Below, one piece after another: positions 1 through 13,498 of a DNA stretch of 64,000 bases. The notes beneath the pieces were generated by a model. That model did not search any database. It was not told the DNA's origin and was given only the letters and a program-made list of their open reading frames with translations. Numbering within the stretch: position 1 is the first letter of the stretch; each line of letters opens with the position of its first letter. This DNA is from Climacteris rufus (Eukaryota > Chordata > Aves > Passeriformes > Climacteridae). A program made the translations under genes and the position numbers. The stretch covers positions 45,807 through 109,806 of the forward strand of contig VZRZ01001926.1 in the NCBI GenBank assembly GCA_013398175.1, given 5' to 3'.

Positions 1-3000
1 CCCAAAAAGCCCCAAACAAACAAACCAAAACAAAAAATTAATTTCCTCCTTCAAGACAAATTAGGAACAGTCAGAGTCATTCCCATAGTGAACTGTTAAA
101 ATGCTGTGATAAAATGTAAAACATTTTAGCTAGAACTATCCATTTAATTATTCCATTGGGGAACTGTGGCTCAGTTTAGGAAAATTAGTTTCTTTTTAAA
201 GTACATTATTTTATTGTTAGTTTTTTATTCAAGAATATTTCTAGAATGATCTTCTGTGTGTTTTTCTCTCTTCTGTTGTTCTTCTTTTATACACCGAATT
301 ACCAACTAAAGACTAAACCATCAAATATTTACTGAAATTTAATTCAAAGTAACCTAAGTGTGGTAGTATATAACAGAATTAAGCAATAATACATAGGATC
401 CACATTTATGGCTCTTTCACAGGGTTGCTTTTTGTGAACACTGACACTCCATTGAACTCACCCTATTGAGTCCTCCGTTAAGTGTGTTGCACTCAACAAA
501 GTTGCTCTGAAGGCATATTAACCTTTGCAGATCTCTTTTGAGTCACTGAGATCTCAAAATCTGTCACAGTTCACCCATCACCAATTAAAAGATAACCTAA
601 TGAACGCTGAGATAGCTCAATAAACTTTGATACAGCAAAATTAGCAAAAATATTTTCCAACATTTCAGTACTGCATTGGGCTTAGAAAAATTTGGAAATC
701 TTCTAACTGGAATAGAAAATAAGTGTTTATTTTAGGTTGAATGTCTGAGAAATTCAGTGATTTCTGTCTTATTGTCTAATTTCATGGATCTCAAAACAGT
801 AAGTAGTTTTTTAAAAATTATACCACAGTCCTGTGTCTGAACACCCACCTCTTTCCCAGTCTTAAGCTAGTGTGTTCCAAAAAAATTATTATAAAAATAT
901 TCCTGTTTCTGAGCTATACAAGTGAACACAACCCAGGTGTGTGCTGTATTATTTTTATTATATTTTTAAAATCTGTTTTGCATTTCCAGAAGATTTTATC
1001 TCACTTGACACTGTGATCTATCATCCATCTATTTCAACTTTGTATACTGACCATTAAACATGGGGCTAACAGTTAATATTCACAATAATGACTGCTTTGA
1101 GACAAGTTATTCAAGACTAGTTAATTTTTGTGTTCTGCCTTCATTGGCAAAAAACAGCCCTCTGGCAGGTATGATGATCTCCTGGATCATCTCATGTTAG
1201 CCTTGGGAAAGACTGTGCCTGAAGGAGAGGCAGAATTCTAGTCTGATCTTCTGAGCAGTGAGGAAGTTGCCAATGCCCAATTCTAGGCAAAAAAGGAAGC
1301 AGTGCCCTTGCTGTTCGCTGCAGTGTGTTCATTTGAGTGTTTTGATGACTTGGCCCCACTTTAAGGTCACCTAAGACCTGAAGGAGCATGACTAAGCTCT
1401 GTTGCTGCTCTGGGTGCTTTTTCTGTTTCTATCTGGGTAGAGGATAACTAGCAATAAGTAGGGTACAGTCGGGCTGTATTTGCAAAATACGACAGAGTAA
1501 ATGTTTAAGATCAACAATTGAATCACACAGATTAAATTGTTAGAGAATGAATTTCCACCTAACTTTTTCTTTTCCCTTTGTCATTCTTAATGCAGCGAGG
1601 AAAGAAAAAGTTGACATTCAGAAATGATTCATGAGGTCCATTTGTGAGGGAAAGTTCTTTTGGTAAAAAAAGCTATGATCACATTCCAATACGCAAAGTA
1701 TTTGTATAAATATTGCAATATTTTAACATTACTAAAAGTCCTTTGAAAGTAAAAATAAATAAAATAGTGCAATATGCCATTTTGATATTTTTGAAACTAG
1801 TCTGTTTCTAAAACAAATACTGATGTATGGAATATCGTTTGAAAGATGTCAGCTTTACTGAAATGCCTGTTTCTGGGGCAACCCTGTTTGATTTACACTC
1901 TCTGAACACATTCTCTCTGCAGAACTTTCATGCTATTACCCTCTATTGCACTCTGCAGTCAAAACCTCTTTAGTACCTATTAGTCTCTTACCCTTTCTAA
2001 AGTGCTCTGTAATAAGTCAAAGTAAATGGGTAGGGAGAAATGGCCTTTAATATTTTACGGAATAAACCTGGTTATAACCAGCCTCCTGTCATGCAGCATT
2101 GGTTCTTGAAGCGTGTTTCATTAATTCTTCAGTGTGTTCTGTGATATCCTCTCTGGTCATCATAGGATAAAGTTCATTTCCATCACACTTTTTTTTGGAG
2201 CTCTTTGAGGTGGTTTCTGTTTTTGTTTCCAGATGTACCGATAGTTTTGTGCTTCTATGCCAAATATGGTTTAAATTTCCCTTCTATTCAGGAAATGAAC
2301 AAAATAATCCATGGCTATGCTCATGTAAGGCACATCATTTGTCTCCCAAGTGCTTGCAGTAGAGTCAGAAAAAGCAACGGAGCACCGAATGTCCTTAACA
2401 ATGAAACTTTCTCTTTTCCAGCCTAAGGCCCATTACAGAGCTGGAGTCCATTCTCCAAAGCAACTTCAAAATGTTTTGTCATTGTGGCAGGCATGTCGGT
2501 TTAGTAAGCTAAAAGACAGCAGGAATATTTGAGGTGGAAAGTGCTTTACTGCTTCCTGCCCCTCACACACATTTGCTTCTGAAGCACAAAAACAAATATG
2601 ATTTTGTCTCAAAGTTTAAAGATTTGTCTGGTCCCAAATTATACTAGCATATTTCTGCACTCTCCAGACTGCTGCCTGGACACCCAACTCCCGCTGTCTG
2701 TGGCAAGGAAGTGTCAGGAGAAACATCCTTCGGCTGCAGTGGAAGGGAAGGCTCTGGGGAGGTTTAAAATGTGAGAGCCTAGCTGCCCTCAGCCCACAGT
2801 GTGAATCATCCTGCAGATGCTGCAGTCTCTCTAGCAGCAGACATTTGATGAGTTGCTTTCTAACCCAGTAACCTAGCAAACACTATGTAACCTTTGTGAA
2901 ACCCAGACAGTCTGGATCAGACCTGAACATTAGGCAAAACTGTTTTTTCTTTCACACATGTATATAAACACCTCATTCGTAACTGGTTATTGTTTAGCTG

Positions 3001-6000
3001 ACCAGGGGGAAGCTTGATGTATCTAAAGTATGAGCAAGTAGATATCTTAGAGAAATGCCTTCAAAACTAGAGGCAGAATTACTCACTCTGTGAGTCAATA
3101 AGCACTGTAGAAAATGCAGATGCTGTTATATGTTGTTAAGTAAATGTAATTATTTTTGCTGTCATTCCTTGCATGCACACATATAGTCACTGTTCAGCAA
3201 CAAACTTTTGGGGTTTGTACGCTAGAAAAAGAGCTAGGAGATTTTTGTTTAAACAAAGAGAAAAACAAGAAATCCTTGGCTTTTAGTCCAGTGGTCTGAG
3301 GCCAAAATCCCTACAAATGTATTACTGCACATTTTTCAGACTATCATGAGAGCCCACACGTAGGGGGAAAAAAGTCCCTTCAAAGTCAGTTACTTTTTGA
3401 AGTATGAAAATATAAATTAGTGTAATTGGCGGTGCCAGGTGCCAGAATTTTTATTCTCGTATGTGGTACCAAGTTTCAGCCTAACACATTATCTGTGGAC
3501 TTCTGGTTGTCCTATACAAGTGGACAAATTACCCTGAACTGTCTCCAGTACTGGCAGGTATCTTTTCCAGATGCATTCATTGCACCTTACAAAGACATTT
3601 GGTACATTATTAATATGGGAGTCTGACTTGGGAAACTGGGGAGCACTCTACTTCTTATTGACAAAGAGCATTAAGACCTTAAAAGGCAGTAAATTAAGGG
3701 TGCAGTAGCAAATATAAAACATTGCAGAATCCAATATCTGGGGTAGAAGTTGCTTCTTGTTGCAGCTTGGAAGTCCTTATCATGGCTGCATAGAATGGGA
3801 TGATTTGAGAACTGCTTGGAATCAGCTGGAGTTTCCACAATTCAAAACAGTTCAAAATATTTATGTTCCTAATTTAATTCTGGAAAAACAAATGAAGAAG
3901 CAAAGAAAGGGTAGGAGTTCAGGATGTAAACTTTAACAGCCAAAACTGCATTAAAAAACAGCAAATATTCAAAGAGATGGGATGTTTTTCTCTTTAATAG
4001 GAATCAGACACCAAAAATTAAACTTCTTAAGAGTTCTCAAGAGTTCTTAAGAGTTTTACTTCATAAGAGTAAAGTTATATGATCCAAAAAATGCATATAA
4101 CAAGCTAATAAAAATTTCTAGATTCATATGATATACAAATTACTATTTTGTGTGTGGTTACAAGAGAAGGTCTTTTCATATGAATCACTCTATGGCATGT
4201 TGGCAATACCCTGTTCTTCTAGCCTATCTCTTTTGTGCCTGGTTCTCACTTGAAACAGAGCGTGGAAGGGCTCAGGCTCGTATGCTGATCAGATGGTCAG
4301 GATGCACCCTCCACACCCAAGGGCATTTGCTAGTCCTCTTCACTACACCTTTACATGACGTCAGGTCTCGTTCTGCTCCCATGTAATCAGCTTGTCTTGA
4401 AATGAACAGACACACTTACTTAAATCATTACAGTTCTCAGACCTAACTAATGGACAATCCATTCACAATGCACAGCTGTAACTTGCTGTAGTGTATTTTT
4501 GGTGCACATGGCTCTGGATTATAATTAGGTTATAAATTCAGGTTCTTCCTTATTACTAAACTGCTTGCTTTCCTAATGAATGACTTAACCAGCTAGGACA
4601 GAGAAAACAGATCTAACCTTCTCTCTGAAAATTTTTGTCAGGGGGAAAATACAGAAAGAAACAAAACTATTATTTCTTTCAAAATTATCACAAAATGTTT
4701 TTTATTACAGTATTTTAACTTTAGATCTAATTTTAGTAATTTTGTAAAAGAGAAATTGGCATTAAGCATCTAACATGAGAAAAAATCTTTCATGCAGTTG
4801 CAGGATTTATACATCACTAAAATAAATCACAACATTCAAACCAATAAGGTAAATATAAACAGTAATACTTGGCTGTTCCTTAAATAAGATATATTTTAAA
4901 ACACCACTACTTTCAAAACTTAAAAAAACCTAGCCAACTAATTTAAAAACATGTAGGCTTACGTAGTATATCGATTACCATAAAGGCAATCATAACCCAA
5001 CATAATCAAAGGTTTAATTAATTTTTAGTCTCATAAAGATCCCTTTAAAAATATCAACAAAATTACTTTGACCTTTAGAAATGAGGGCAATTGACTATAT
5101 AAACCCTATTCAGGTCTCCTCAAAACCAGTTCTGTGGGCCTTAGTTCAATCAATAGCTTCAGTTTCTTATTTTTAATTTAGCATATTTGATTTCATCATT
5201 TAACCAGTCACCCTTTTAAAAAGAGCTTCTCAGACAGACATATTAATTGATCATTTCAATCTTCTTTGCACATAAATTCTGAATCAGATTGTTTTCTTTT
5301 AATCAGAGAAGTGGTAGGTAGACTAGAGAAACTCTGTCTGAATGCTAACCTGGGTTATTGTACTCTGTATCAGACCTCATTCTCTCAATCAAGTGAGTAA
5401 TATTCATTTGCCTCACCTCCAGTCTGCATAGAGACACAGAAATTGCCTGTGCATTTGCAAATACATTGCATCTTTGTCATTTTTGACAGGCTTCTTTCTC
5501 CACAGAGAGCACGTTTCAAGCCACAGAAAACATCTGTCTGTTGAGGAATACTCTGCAATAAGATATGTGTGTGCCTTGTAATTTCTGATCCTTGTTGATT
5601 CTTCTCTATAACCTCACTTGTAACATGAAGTCTATTCTCTTAGACCACAAAAATGAATGTGTGAGCACCAATAGTTTTTATGTCTGGAAGTAAGTACTTC
5701 CCTTGCTCATACACATTCCTAAAATAACACAAAGGTAGGACATATGTTAAGCTGCACTACTTTTTTCCTGTATATCATTCCTTTATGTATTGGCAAGTGT
5801 GAAAAATTGACATGAGTTTTGAATATCCCTGACAAGGTACATAGAAGTTGTCCGCATCAGAAGGTCAAACTATGTTTGGCACCCCTCTTACTCACTATTA
5901 CCATTATTATCCCTATTGGACAAGTTAAACACTGTTTGTCTGCTATAATCTGCCACAGACCTAGCCCTTTCCCAAAGACTGTAAAATGCATACAGTTTCA

Positions 6001-6542
6001 ATATTGACCTGTGAACAAGTGTATTTTTCCAATGTCCCATGAAACAATGTACCATGAAACACGAGTATTTTGAAACTGGTCTCAAAGAGGTGTAACACTA
6101 GAAATTCCCAATTACTCTGCCTGTCAGTGATGGTGTTCTCAGCAATTACAGTGTTTAGTAATACAGATCTTGAAGGCAGATATGAATGAATTATTCCTTT
6201 ATTCATTCTTGACCCACAGATAATTTATAGCAGTACAGGGAAGCAGAAATATACAGCACATTCTGAGATTCTTCTTTTTCAGTAAATATACAGATTAGGA
6301 ACCAGAAATTTACCCAAGTTTTGCTAAACAAGTGGGTTTGTACTTAGATAAAGACACATCTGTGTTAACTGCTCCCGATCTTCTATTCTGTGTTATGGAC
6401 AGGTGAATAGGCTTCACATAACTCTAAGTGCAAATAGACATTTTTTTTAACCATGGTTGACTTTTATATGTCATAGCTTGTGGAGAAGCAAATAGAAAGT
6501 TGAATTAAAACTGAGCTCATTCATGTTGAACCTGCAACCTTT
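1..6542. other. Unique AT-rich noncoding DNA, no gene seen
   Basis: No frame here has a recognisable domain; the open frames are under 90 codons and overlap on both strands. I see no LINE, LTR or tRNA-like sequence. Small items are a 10-bp tandem repeat at 4024-4053 and one full CRE palindrome, TGACGTCA, at 4356-4363. The rest is ordinary AT-rich bird intergenic or intronic sequence. Conserved noncoding elements cannot be recognised without alignment. Confidence 0.6.
4024..4053. repeat. Short tandem repeat, 10-bp unit x3
   Basis: Three consecutive decamers, TTCTTAAGAG, TTCTCAAGAG and TTCTTAAGAG, differ at one base. The unit contains the near-palindrome CTTAAG, so the array can also pair with itself. 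It is too short to be called a minisatellite and is probably replication slippage. Confidence 0.7.
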
Positions 6543-6591
6543 GAAATAAGAGAAATAAGAGAAATAAGAGAAATAAGAGAAATAAGAGAAA
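6543..6591. repeat. Minisatellite, 9-bp unit gaaataaga x5.4
   Basis: Five perfect copies of the nonamer gaaataaga are followed by a partial copy. Because the unit is a multiple of three, the minus strand reads as a repeated Leu-Ile-Ser tripeptide, which makes chance open frames of 80-85 codons in two minus-strand frames. No other feature supports coding. The perfection of the copies suggests recent expansion and likely length polymorphism. Confidence 0.9.
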
Positions 6592-6628
6592 GGTTGTTAT
6601 CCACTTGGCTACCTGGTCTCCATGGGAA

Positions 6629-6712
6629 TGTATGTATACATGTATGTATATATATGTGGGGGGTGTGCATGTGCATATATATATATTTATACACACACAT
6701 ATACGTGTATAT
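6629..6712. repeat. Compound TG/TA simple repeat
   Basis: Interrupted alternating purine-pyrimidine tract of TATG, TG, CA and TA steps, about 40 bp after the 9-bp minisatellite. Imperfect and typical of an ageing dinucleotide microsatellite. Confidence 0.75.
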
Positions 6713-6716
6713 GGGA

Positions 6717-7690
6717 GTTTGTTTGCTGTACTTGTGTACCCAGAGAATAATAGCAACATTGAGAGAATAAAACATCAAAAATCACTTTCAAAATAAAATA
6801 CAAGTAGTATTCAGGTCAAATAAAACTTATTCCCCAATTCATATAGAGATTTAACTGTATAGAAAAATTAATGAAAGTTACATTTGCAGTAATAATATGT
6901 AATTTTCCTTGAACCAAAGACACTTGAATAGTTTTATGGGCCAAACATAAACGTTATTCAGTACATTGGCTACTCATTTCACTGGGATCAAGGTTTGACC
7001 CCTCATGGTCTATTTTGGAATTCTAATGAATGTATTGTTTGACTGGTTTGAAAAGTCTCTTGGCAGTGAGTTGTTGCAAATACAATGTTTTGATAATGAA
7101 GGGCCATTTTTTCCCCTCTATGCTGTACTGGCTGTACTTTCAGCTATTGTGGAATAGAAATATTATTCAGCAGAAGAACTGTATTAACATTATGGAGGGA
7201 AGTTAATTAAAAGTCAGCTGTAAATGCTAACTGCAAACAGCACTGAGTTCTTACTTCATAATTTCATATGTAAACAAAATATAACAGAAAGTGAAGCTAA
7301 TCTACTGTTTTATTTTATGAGAAATAATATATCTGAAAATTAGTTATAGACTTCTTTAATTCTTAATCTATAAGTATATGCAGAAAGATGGCATTAAGAG
7401 TGACTTCAGTGTATGGAAGTGATTGTGACTTGCAAGCCCACCAAGAGAGTAATGTGGACGGGTTTGGTATTAAAGTTCCCATCTGAATATTTTTTTCCTT
7501 GGTTGTCAGACAATATTTAAGGCTTAGAAAAGAGTATACATCCATGTACACCCTAGCTTTTTTATGTGAGTTCTGTAAGATCAATACATTTTTTATCTGT
7601 GAGTGATTTTGTTGCAGGGTTTTGGGGATTTTTTATTCCTATGTGGATAATGTGCTATTTTAATGTTGTTGTTACAGGAGAACTTTAGCA
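6717..7690. other. Unique noncoding DNA
   Basis: AT-rich sequence between the TG/TA tract and the LTR near 7.7 kb. No coding, RNA or repeat signal was recognised. Confidence 0.5.
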
Positions 7691-7693
7691 CTA

Positions 7694-8400
7694 TGTGGGT
7701 GTAACCCAAACTGCTATTCTACTCCTCTCTACATAATTTCTGACAAATTGTTAATGATGGGTCGCTTGCAGTAGTTGACCAGTGTACACCCGACCCCTCA
7801 GGCTACAAGCTGGGTGTTAAACGAGATAAAGGGAGAAGAGGCAAACCCTGGGAGGCAGGTAGTGTTTCTTTGTCTTCACAAATTACTCAGCTGTGATAAC
7901 TCCCTCCGGGGAAACACCAGCATAGTTACACCCACCCTGAGAGGGTGATCTCTGCTAATGGGCCATAATGGACTCAATGGCACCAGCAGAATAGGCAGCT
8001 GGAATGACTCACAGTATTACATCATTCCACTGTGAAACTCCTAAGCCTAGGGGAAATACTGGGCATTCCCACCTGAACCTGAGCATATATGGTTGGGGAC
8101 TTGGAACATCTCCACCACTACCCAATGGATTGAGAGGAAGAACAGCACTTCCCCAGGAGCACTGTTTTCAACAAGATTCCAACCTTCACTTCAACAGGAC
8201 TGCATCCACTGCTTGATAGGACTGTGACTGTTCCTCTGAGCAATAGGTTGCCAGATTGTACTCCAACTTTGTGGGTTTAAGCTAGTTTTTCTGTATGTCA
8301 TTGCATTTGCTGTAATCTTTCTATTAAATTGTAACTCTGACCTGAAATCTCTCTTAATGTAATCGAGTGGGGGTTCCTTTCTCCTGCTGGTTTACTTTCA
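7694..8400 (+). mobile_element. LTR of an avian endogenous retrovirus, probably solo (boundaries approximate)
   Basis: A block whose composition differs from its flanks and that has the layout of a retroviral LTR. A TATA-like CATATATGG lies at about 8084-8092. GC-richer sequence with phrases I recognise from bird LTRs follows (for example ACATCTCCACCACTACCCAA, 8107-8126). An ATTAAA polyadenylation signal is at 8323-8328, then a U5-like stretch with CGAGTGGGGGTTCC around 8364-8377. I set the right edge at TTTACTTTCA (8400) and the left edge at the first TG of TGTGGGTGTAACCC (7694). No matching target duplication was found, so both edges could be off by tens of bases. No gag, pol or env segment adjoins it, so it is probably a solo LTR. 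The ERV class was not determined. Confidence 0.55.
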
Positions 8401-8705
8401 AGCTAATACATTCATTCTTCTAGGTTTTCTCTTGAATATATAAGAATTTCTGTTCCTGGAAAACTGTGTGTTGATATGTTTCTCTTCTAAGTCATTTCTC
8501 TGCATCCTGATGGTACATCAATCGTCAGCATGGCTATTTGGGAGTCTGAATTACCTACCTCAATTCTTCTGCCCTGTACAAGTGGGATTCCTGGCACAAG
8601 TAACTGAAGTACCCAGTGTTCAAGGTAAACTTACAGTAATAAGAAATTGCTGTGAGCTTTCTTAATATCCAGCTTTTAATGGTTATCTGTGGTGTCCCTC
8701 CCAGT

Positions 8706-8725
8706 CACACACACACATGCACACA
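8706..8725. repeat. (CA)n microsatellite, short
   Basis: Six CA repeats followed by TG and a further CACACA. Short and interrupted. Confidence 0.7.
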
Positions 8726-10473
8726 AATGTTCCTTATGAAATGAAATCTGCCTGAGAAATATTAAAGTGCTATGGATTACTGTGGCAATGCTGGTTTTTA
8801 CTACAAAACCATGTTCTTTCTGCAAAAAACACCAGATACTCTATTTAATCTTCTTGCCTACATCATATTCATGAAAGTCCCTATTCAGCTGTGATCAACC
8901 AACCATTATGAGAGAGGTAAGTGTTAAAGTTTAGTGTATGCTGATGGCTACTGATTTCAAGCAGCTTCTCTGAAATTTGACTTTCACAGCAGGATCCTAT
9001 ACATCAGTAATGTGAGAAAGGTTAGAGTCCAACAGGGGGCCACTGAGTGAAACACACTTCACATCTCACTCTCATAACTCCTCAAAGGAGAGAGTGAGGG
9101 GATGCTACCACTGCTATGAAAATGCTTTCCAGTGTGTTTCCAGAGAACATCTGTCTGTTTGCTGACAGATTGAGCCAACTTAATGAAATACTTTGTATAA
9201 TGGTCTTCTGCAACGATATGTAAAAGAAGGAAAGATAACTCAGTGGCATTACTAAACAAAACCAAAATAGATGTTGTGATTTACAGTGCATCAGGGATAG
9301 CTGCAGGTGTTTCTTATTTACATATACCATGAAGAAATTATGGTGGACAGCTATTAAAATATTAGGGAAGAAGCTACAGAACTAACATTAATGTGATTTC
9401 AAGGTTTCAATAGCCTATGCCTTTGCACTGCTCCATTGTAGTAGTTGGGCTATTCTCACTATCCTTTTCTAAGGCAGGGGGTTTATGTACCTCAGTCTTT
9501 TCCCCTCAACCATTTGAAATCTAGCTAACTTGTTGGGACACTGATGATTCAGGCAGGTTGACAATGTCACCACTTCCAGCTGAAATAATGGTCTTATTTT
9601 ACCTTATGCTTTGGCAATACTATCATTCTTGCTGACAGCACTAGGACAGTAAGCAACAGAATTCCCACCCTCTCTGCAACTCTTCTGCAGAGCATTCAGT
9701 GGCAGTGAGTAGCAAAACACAGACATAGATTCTTTGCTTATTTTAACAGTATAGACAAGGAAATATGTTCTTGACTCACAACATTGTCACCATTGTAGTT
9801 CAAATAGGGGACTTAAATTGCAGAAGAAGAGCTCTTTTTAAATGATTCCTGAATGACAATACTCAGAGAATAAAGACATAAAATTGTATATTCAAACTTT
9901 CCTTTCTATAAGTACACTGCAAAAAAAGTATTGGATTGGTTTTGGAAGGAGATATTCCCCAGTCCTCGGAAAAAGCAGGCCTGTGCACAGTTAGATCATT
10001 TATAGTTACTTTCTCCATTTTCTGCTATTAGTCTTCTGTACCTCTGTCTCTCACTGCAATGTTCTTGGTGAAATTGTTGGAGCTTACAGCTTTTAGATAA
10101 AGAAAAACATATCAAAAGAGAAAAATTATGTGACTTTTGACTTCTGGAAGAATGTACTAAATCTTAGCATATGAGCCACCTACAAATATATAACTTTTAA
10201 GGGACAAAAAATTGAAAGGAAAACAAAAGAAAAAGGCACATGATCTTGGGCAGCAGTTAGAATTACCTCAGTGTGACTAGCTCTAAGATGCTGTAAGAGC
10301 TCTTCAAGTAATGTTTCTCCAATGAACCAGCAATGTACTGCAGATTCCTGGTAGCATTGGGTGGAAATCAGAGAGAAAGCACCTTGGTAAATATACAGTT
10401 TAATGATGCTTACAAAGACTCCCTAAATTTGTCCTATGTTTCTTCATAATTTTTAACACAGACAAAATATCTA

Positions 10474-10501
10474 NNNNNNNNNNNNNNNNNNNNNNNNNNN
10501 N
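10474..10501. other. Assembly gap of 28 N
   Basis: A run of unspecified bases. The flanks (AT-rich left, TAGCTGTCATCC-containing right) do not show the same repeat on both sides, so the gap content cannot be inferred. Confidence 0.99.
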
Positions 10502-13104
10502 AGAAGCCTCCTGATTAGCTGTCATCCTAAGATAACCTACAGATGTTTATGCAGGGGGTCAGTCACTTCTGTAGCAGAGACAAGCTAGATATCCGGTTAG
10601 TCAAGCATAACAGTTGCACTCTGAACACTTAGCAATGGGTGGAATTCACCATTTGATATAACTGTTTACTCAAATCCACTCAGTAGAATAGCCAGTAATT
10701 AAGCGAGGCTATATTTACGAGAACATAATCTATGGAAATGTATGTGGCATCTCATGAATACTAAGCAAATTCATTAGGAACAGCAGTATTTCTCAAGAAT
10801 CTGTAGATATGGAACCTTTAAATTAAATTGAATCTCTTTATTTTTCTGAGTAATCCTGTTCATCAGCCCATTCCTTTTTTTCTTCCTTATTGAAGTCATC
10901 AAACCCTTGAGCTCGTCACATATGAAATCACATTTAAGCAGCTCAGCCCAAGAACAAAACAGAGGGAAAGAGGCAAAGGAGTCATTCTTCTTTGGAGCAC
11001 CAATTTCTTTATTGTAAAAAGCACAGTGAAAAAAAATTGACTGGGATTAAGAAATCCAGAACAAAATACCCATGCTAGATAAATACAAAGAACTTGAAGT
11101 CCTTACATGTGTCAGCATAGCAGTAGCTGGGCTGTCTGTGCCCAACTCTGCACAAAAGCCTGGATTTCTTTTGCTGGCAGAGAAAATCTCCTTTTGATCA
11201 TATGAAGAAAACAAAGCAAATCTTAATAGACTTAGCTCCTATTCATTTTCCATTAGCATTTATTAAACGTCTAATCCAATACCTATATAAATCAAAAGCA
11301 ATTTTTCTTCTTTGGGTATCAATAAGCATTTCGGTAAGTCCCCACACATCTATTCATCTCCTCTCAAAACAGTTAATTAATATTAATTACTATTACAGAG
11401 AATTGAAAGTACTTAGAAACATTTTTTATAGTGCTACTCTATTAATATCTACAGGACTGTCATGGTGTACTTGACATGGCTCGAACAGAATGGCTGGTAT
11501 AGAACATGCTTAGCAAGCCTTAGATTACTTACACCATTTTATACAGCAAATATTCGTATTCCTTAGAAGAAAAAAAAAAAAGGCACATCAATCTGACATA
11601 AGGTTCTTTAGTATTTACCATCTGGAGACATTTCAACAGTTGTATTGACATGATTGTTGCAGATTCTAAGAAGCTGAATCTTTGAAATAAATTTATATAT
11701 ACAAATCAGTCACAACAAGAAAAGTATTTAGAAAATTTTAATTGACAGAAGATGGAAAAGATTGCTATGCTTTACTAGTGGCTTACTAAATCAACACATT
11801 TAAAAAGTAAGCATTAAGTGTTAAGATTATGATGGCAGAAAAATGTAGTATGAACAAAAATACTAAATGTTAACTGTTATGTTTGTTAATGACTGTTATG
11901 TCATCTTGAAATTTAACCAGAAATTGACCTTAAGTTTGCCAGCTCACTAGACTCTGATCTTGTTTAATAACCACAATTTCAGAAGACAAGGAAAGAACAT
12001 ACCTGTTTCAAAACTCAAGCACTTACCAAGAAGCTTTTTTGTTTGTCAGGTAAGAGGAAATGTCTCTTATATACTTAGAACTCTTGACAATTTCTGAACT
12101 GAAAAGAAGTAGACACTTGATTATATAAAAAGCAAAATAGAAAAACACTGCTACAGCCCAGTGTCACTTGCTGTAGTGCTTCCCTGTAATGAGTAAGAAT
12201 AGTGACTGGCTGCAAAATCTATTTACACAAAATGACAGCTACCTCACCAGTTATCAGCTAAGTTAGCAGCACAGCAGATTAGCCAGAGAGCGTGGATTGA
12301 TATCTGAACTGAACTCAGAATTTCTTGTCCAGTTCAGCTAAGATAAAAAGAAAAGAACTAGTGTGATATAGTGGCTCCTGCCAGAATAATCCTGAAGCTT
12401 CTTCTCATTGTTGTATCCTTACACAAATACTTGTGCTTGGTCTTAGCAATAATGGAGACAAAATTTCAAGATAAACTAAATGGAGCACCAGTATTGATAC
12501 TGAAACAGTGAAATGGCCATCATTCGTTCATTTGGTGCTACAAACCCATCTCAGCTGAGAGAAACTCTGTGAACAAAATTGCAATTATACATAATGTTGT
12601 CTTGAGGGTTTTGGCATGTAGTACTTTTTAATTGTTTTTATTGTCAGTGTGCTAAATAGTCCTACACTTTCCTAAAATCATGTACAAAAAATTTCAAGAG
12701 GGTCTTATATGTCTTTATTGAATATATTAGCTACTATTCACCGACCACCAAGTGTCTCTCTTAGGTTAATTGTTTCCCAGTCAAAAATATCCAGTTGGTT
12801 TACACGGGAAGCCACAAAGACTAATAGTCACTGAAGAGGTTTTTCTTTGAGCAAACACTAATATTGGAACAACAGGAAAGAACTGGATTCAGCAATACTG
12901 AATTCTGAAGAATTTTCAATCAAACATTTCAACAAAATGCTCTAATACACATTTGAAGGAAGTCTGTACCCTGCCTTACAGGAGATTCCAAACATTCCAA
13001 ACATTTGGCTTTGGTTTTGGCATTCAGCCAGAGTTCAAACCACAACACATGGAAACAACAGAAGTACAAGCACAATCTAATATATCTTTGAAGTTGGTTC
13101 TACT

Positions 13105-13160
13105 TCAAGAGGGGCTGGACCTCCAGAGGCCCCTCTCAACCCTAGCTGGCCTATGATAAT
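13105..13160 (+). mobile_element. CR1 LINE 3'-end fragment
   Basis: The phrase GAGGGGCTGGACCTCCAGAG, followed by a TCTCAACC-type sequence and CTATGATAAT, matches the conserved 3' terminus of CR1 elements (usual form: a GTTGGAC block, CCTTCCAACC, then ATTCTATGATTC repeats). Compare the terminus of the longer copy at about 55985-56044 in this window. Only about 55 bp is recognisable and the copy has lost several bases of the consensus, so it is an old, severely 5'-truncated insertion. Confidence 0.6.
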
Positions 13161-13498
13161 ACATTATCTGTTGCTTTGAGCAATGAAAGTGAGCTGTGAA
13201 ATCAGACATCTCATTTCTAAACCCTGAAGAGGTATTGTTTGCTAACAGGGCTAATACTGCCAAAGGAGAAAGGTAAGGGGCAGAGGATTTGCTTTGTCTG
13301 GGCCAGGATATCTGTTTTGTACTTTTCCAGGACAGTGGAATATAACTTTTAGCCACACTACTGAGAAGGTCTTCAGTAGTACTTCTCCTCTGTGGTGATA
13401 CAGGTATTCTCTACACAGCTCTGACTTTTACCAGAGAGCAGTAGCTGAAATAAGAATTACGTTTGGTTATGCTCCAGAAAAATGTCTGAGGAGACGTT

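Larger units (their letters stand above)
8405..13100. other. Unique noncoding DNA with one assembly gap
   Basis: AT-rich sequence with no recognised gene or transposon. It holds a short CA-rich microsatellite at 8706-8725 and the N gap at 10474-10501. Open frames are at most 90 codons and show no family resemblance. Confidence 0.5.

Noticed and set aside
6517..6778. Minus-strand frames with a Leu-Ile-Ser repeat
   Set aside because: Produced by the 9-bp minisatellite and the adjoining TG/TA tract, whose period or composition avoids stops.
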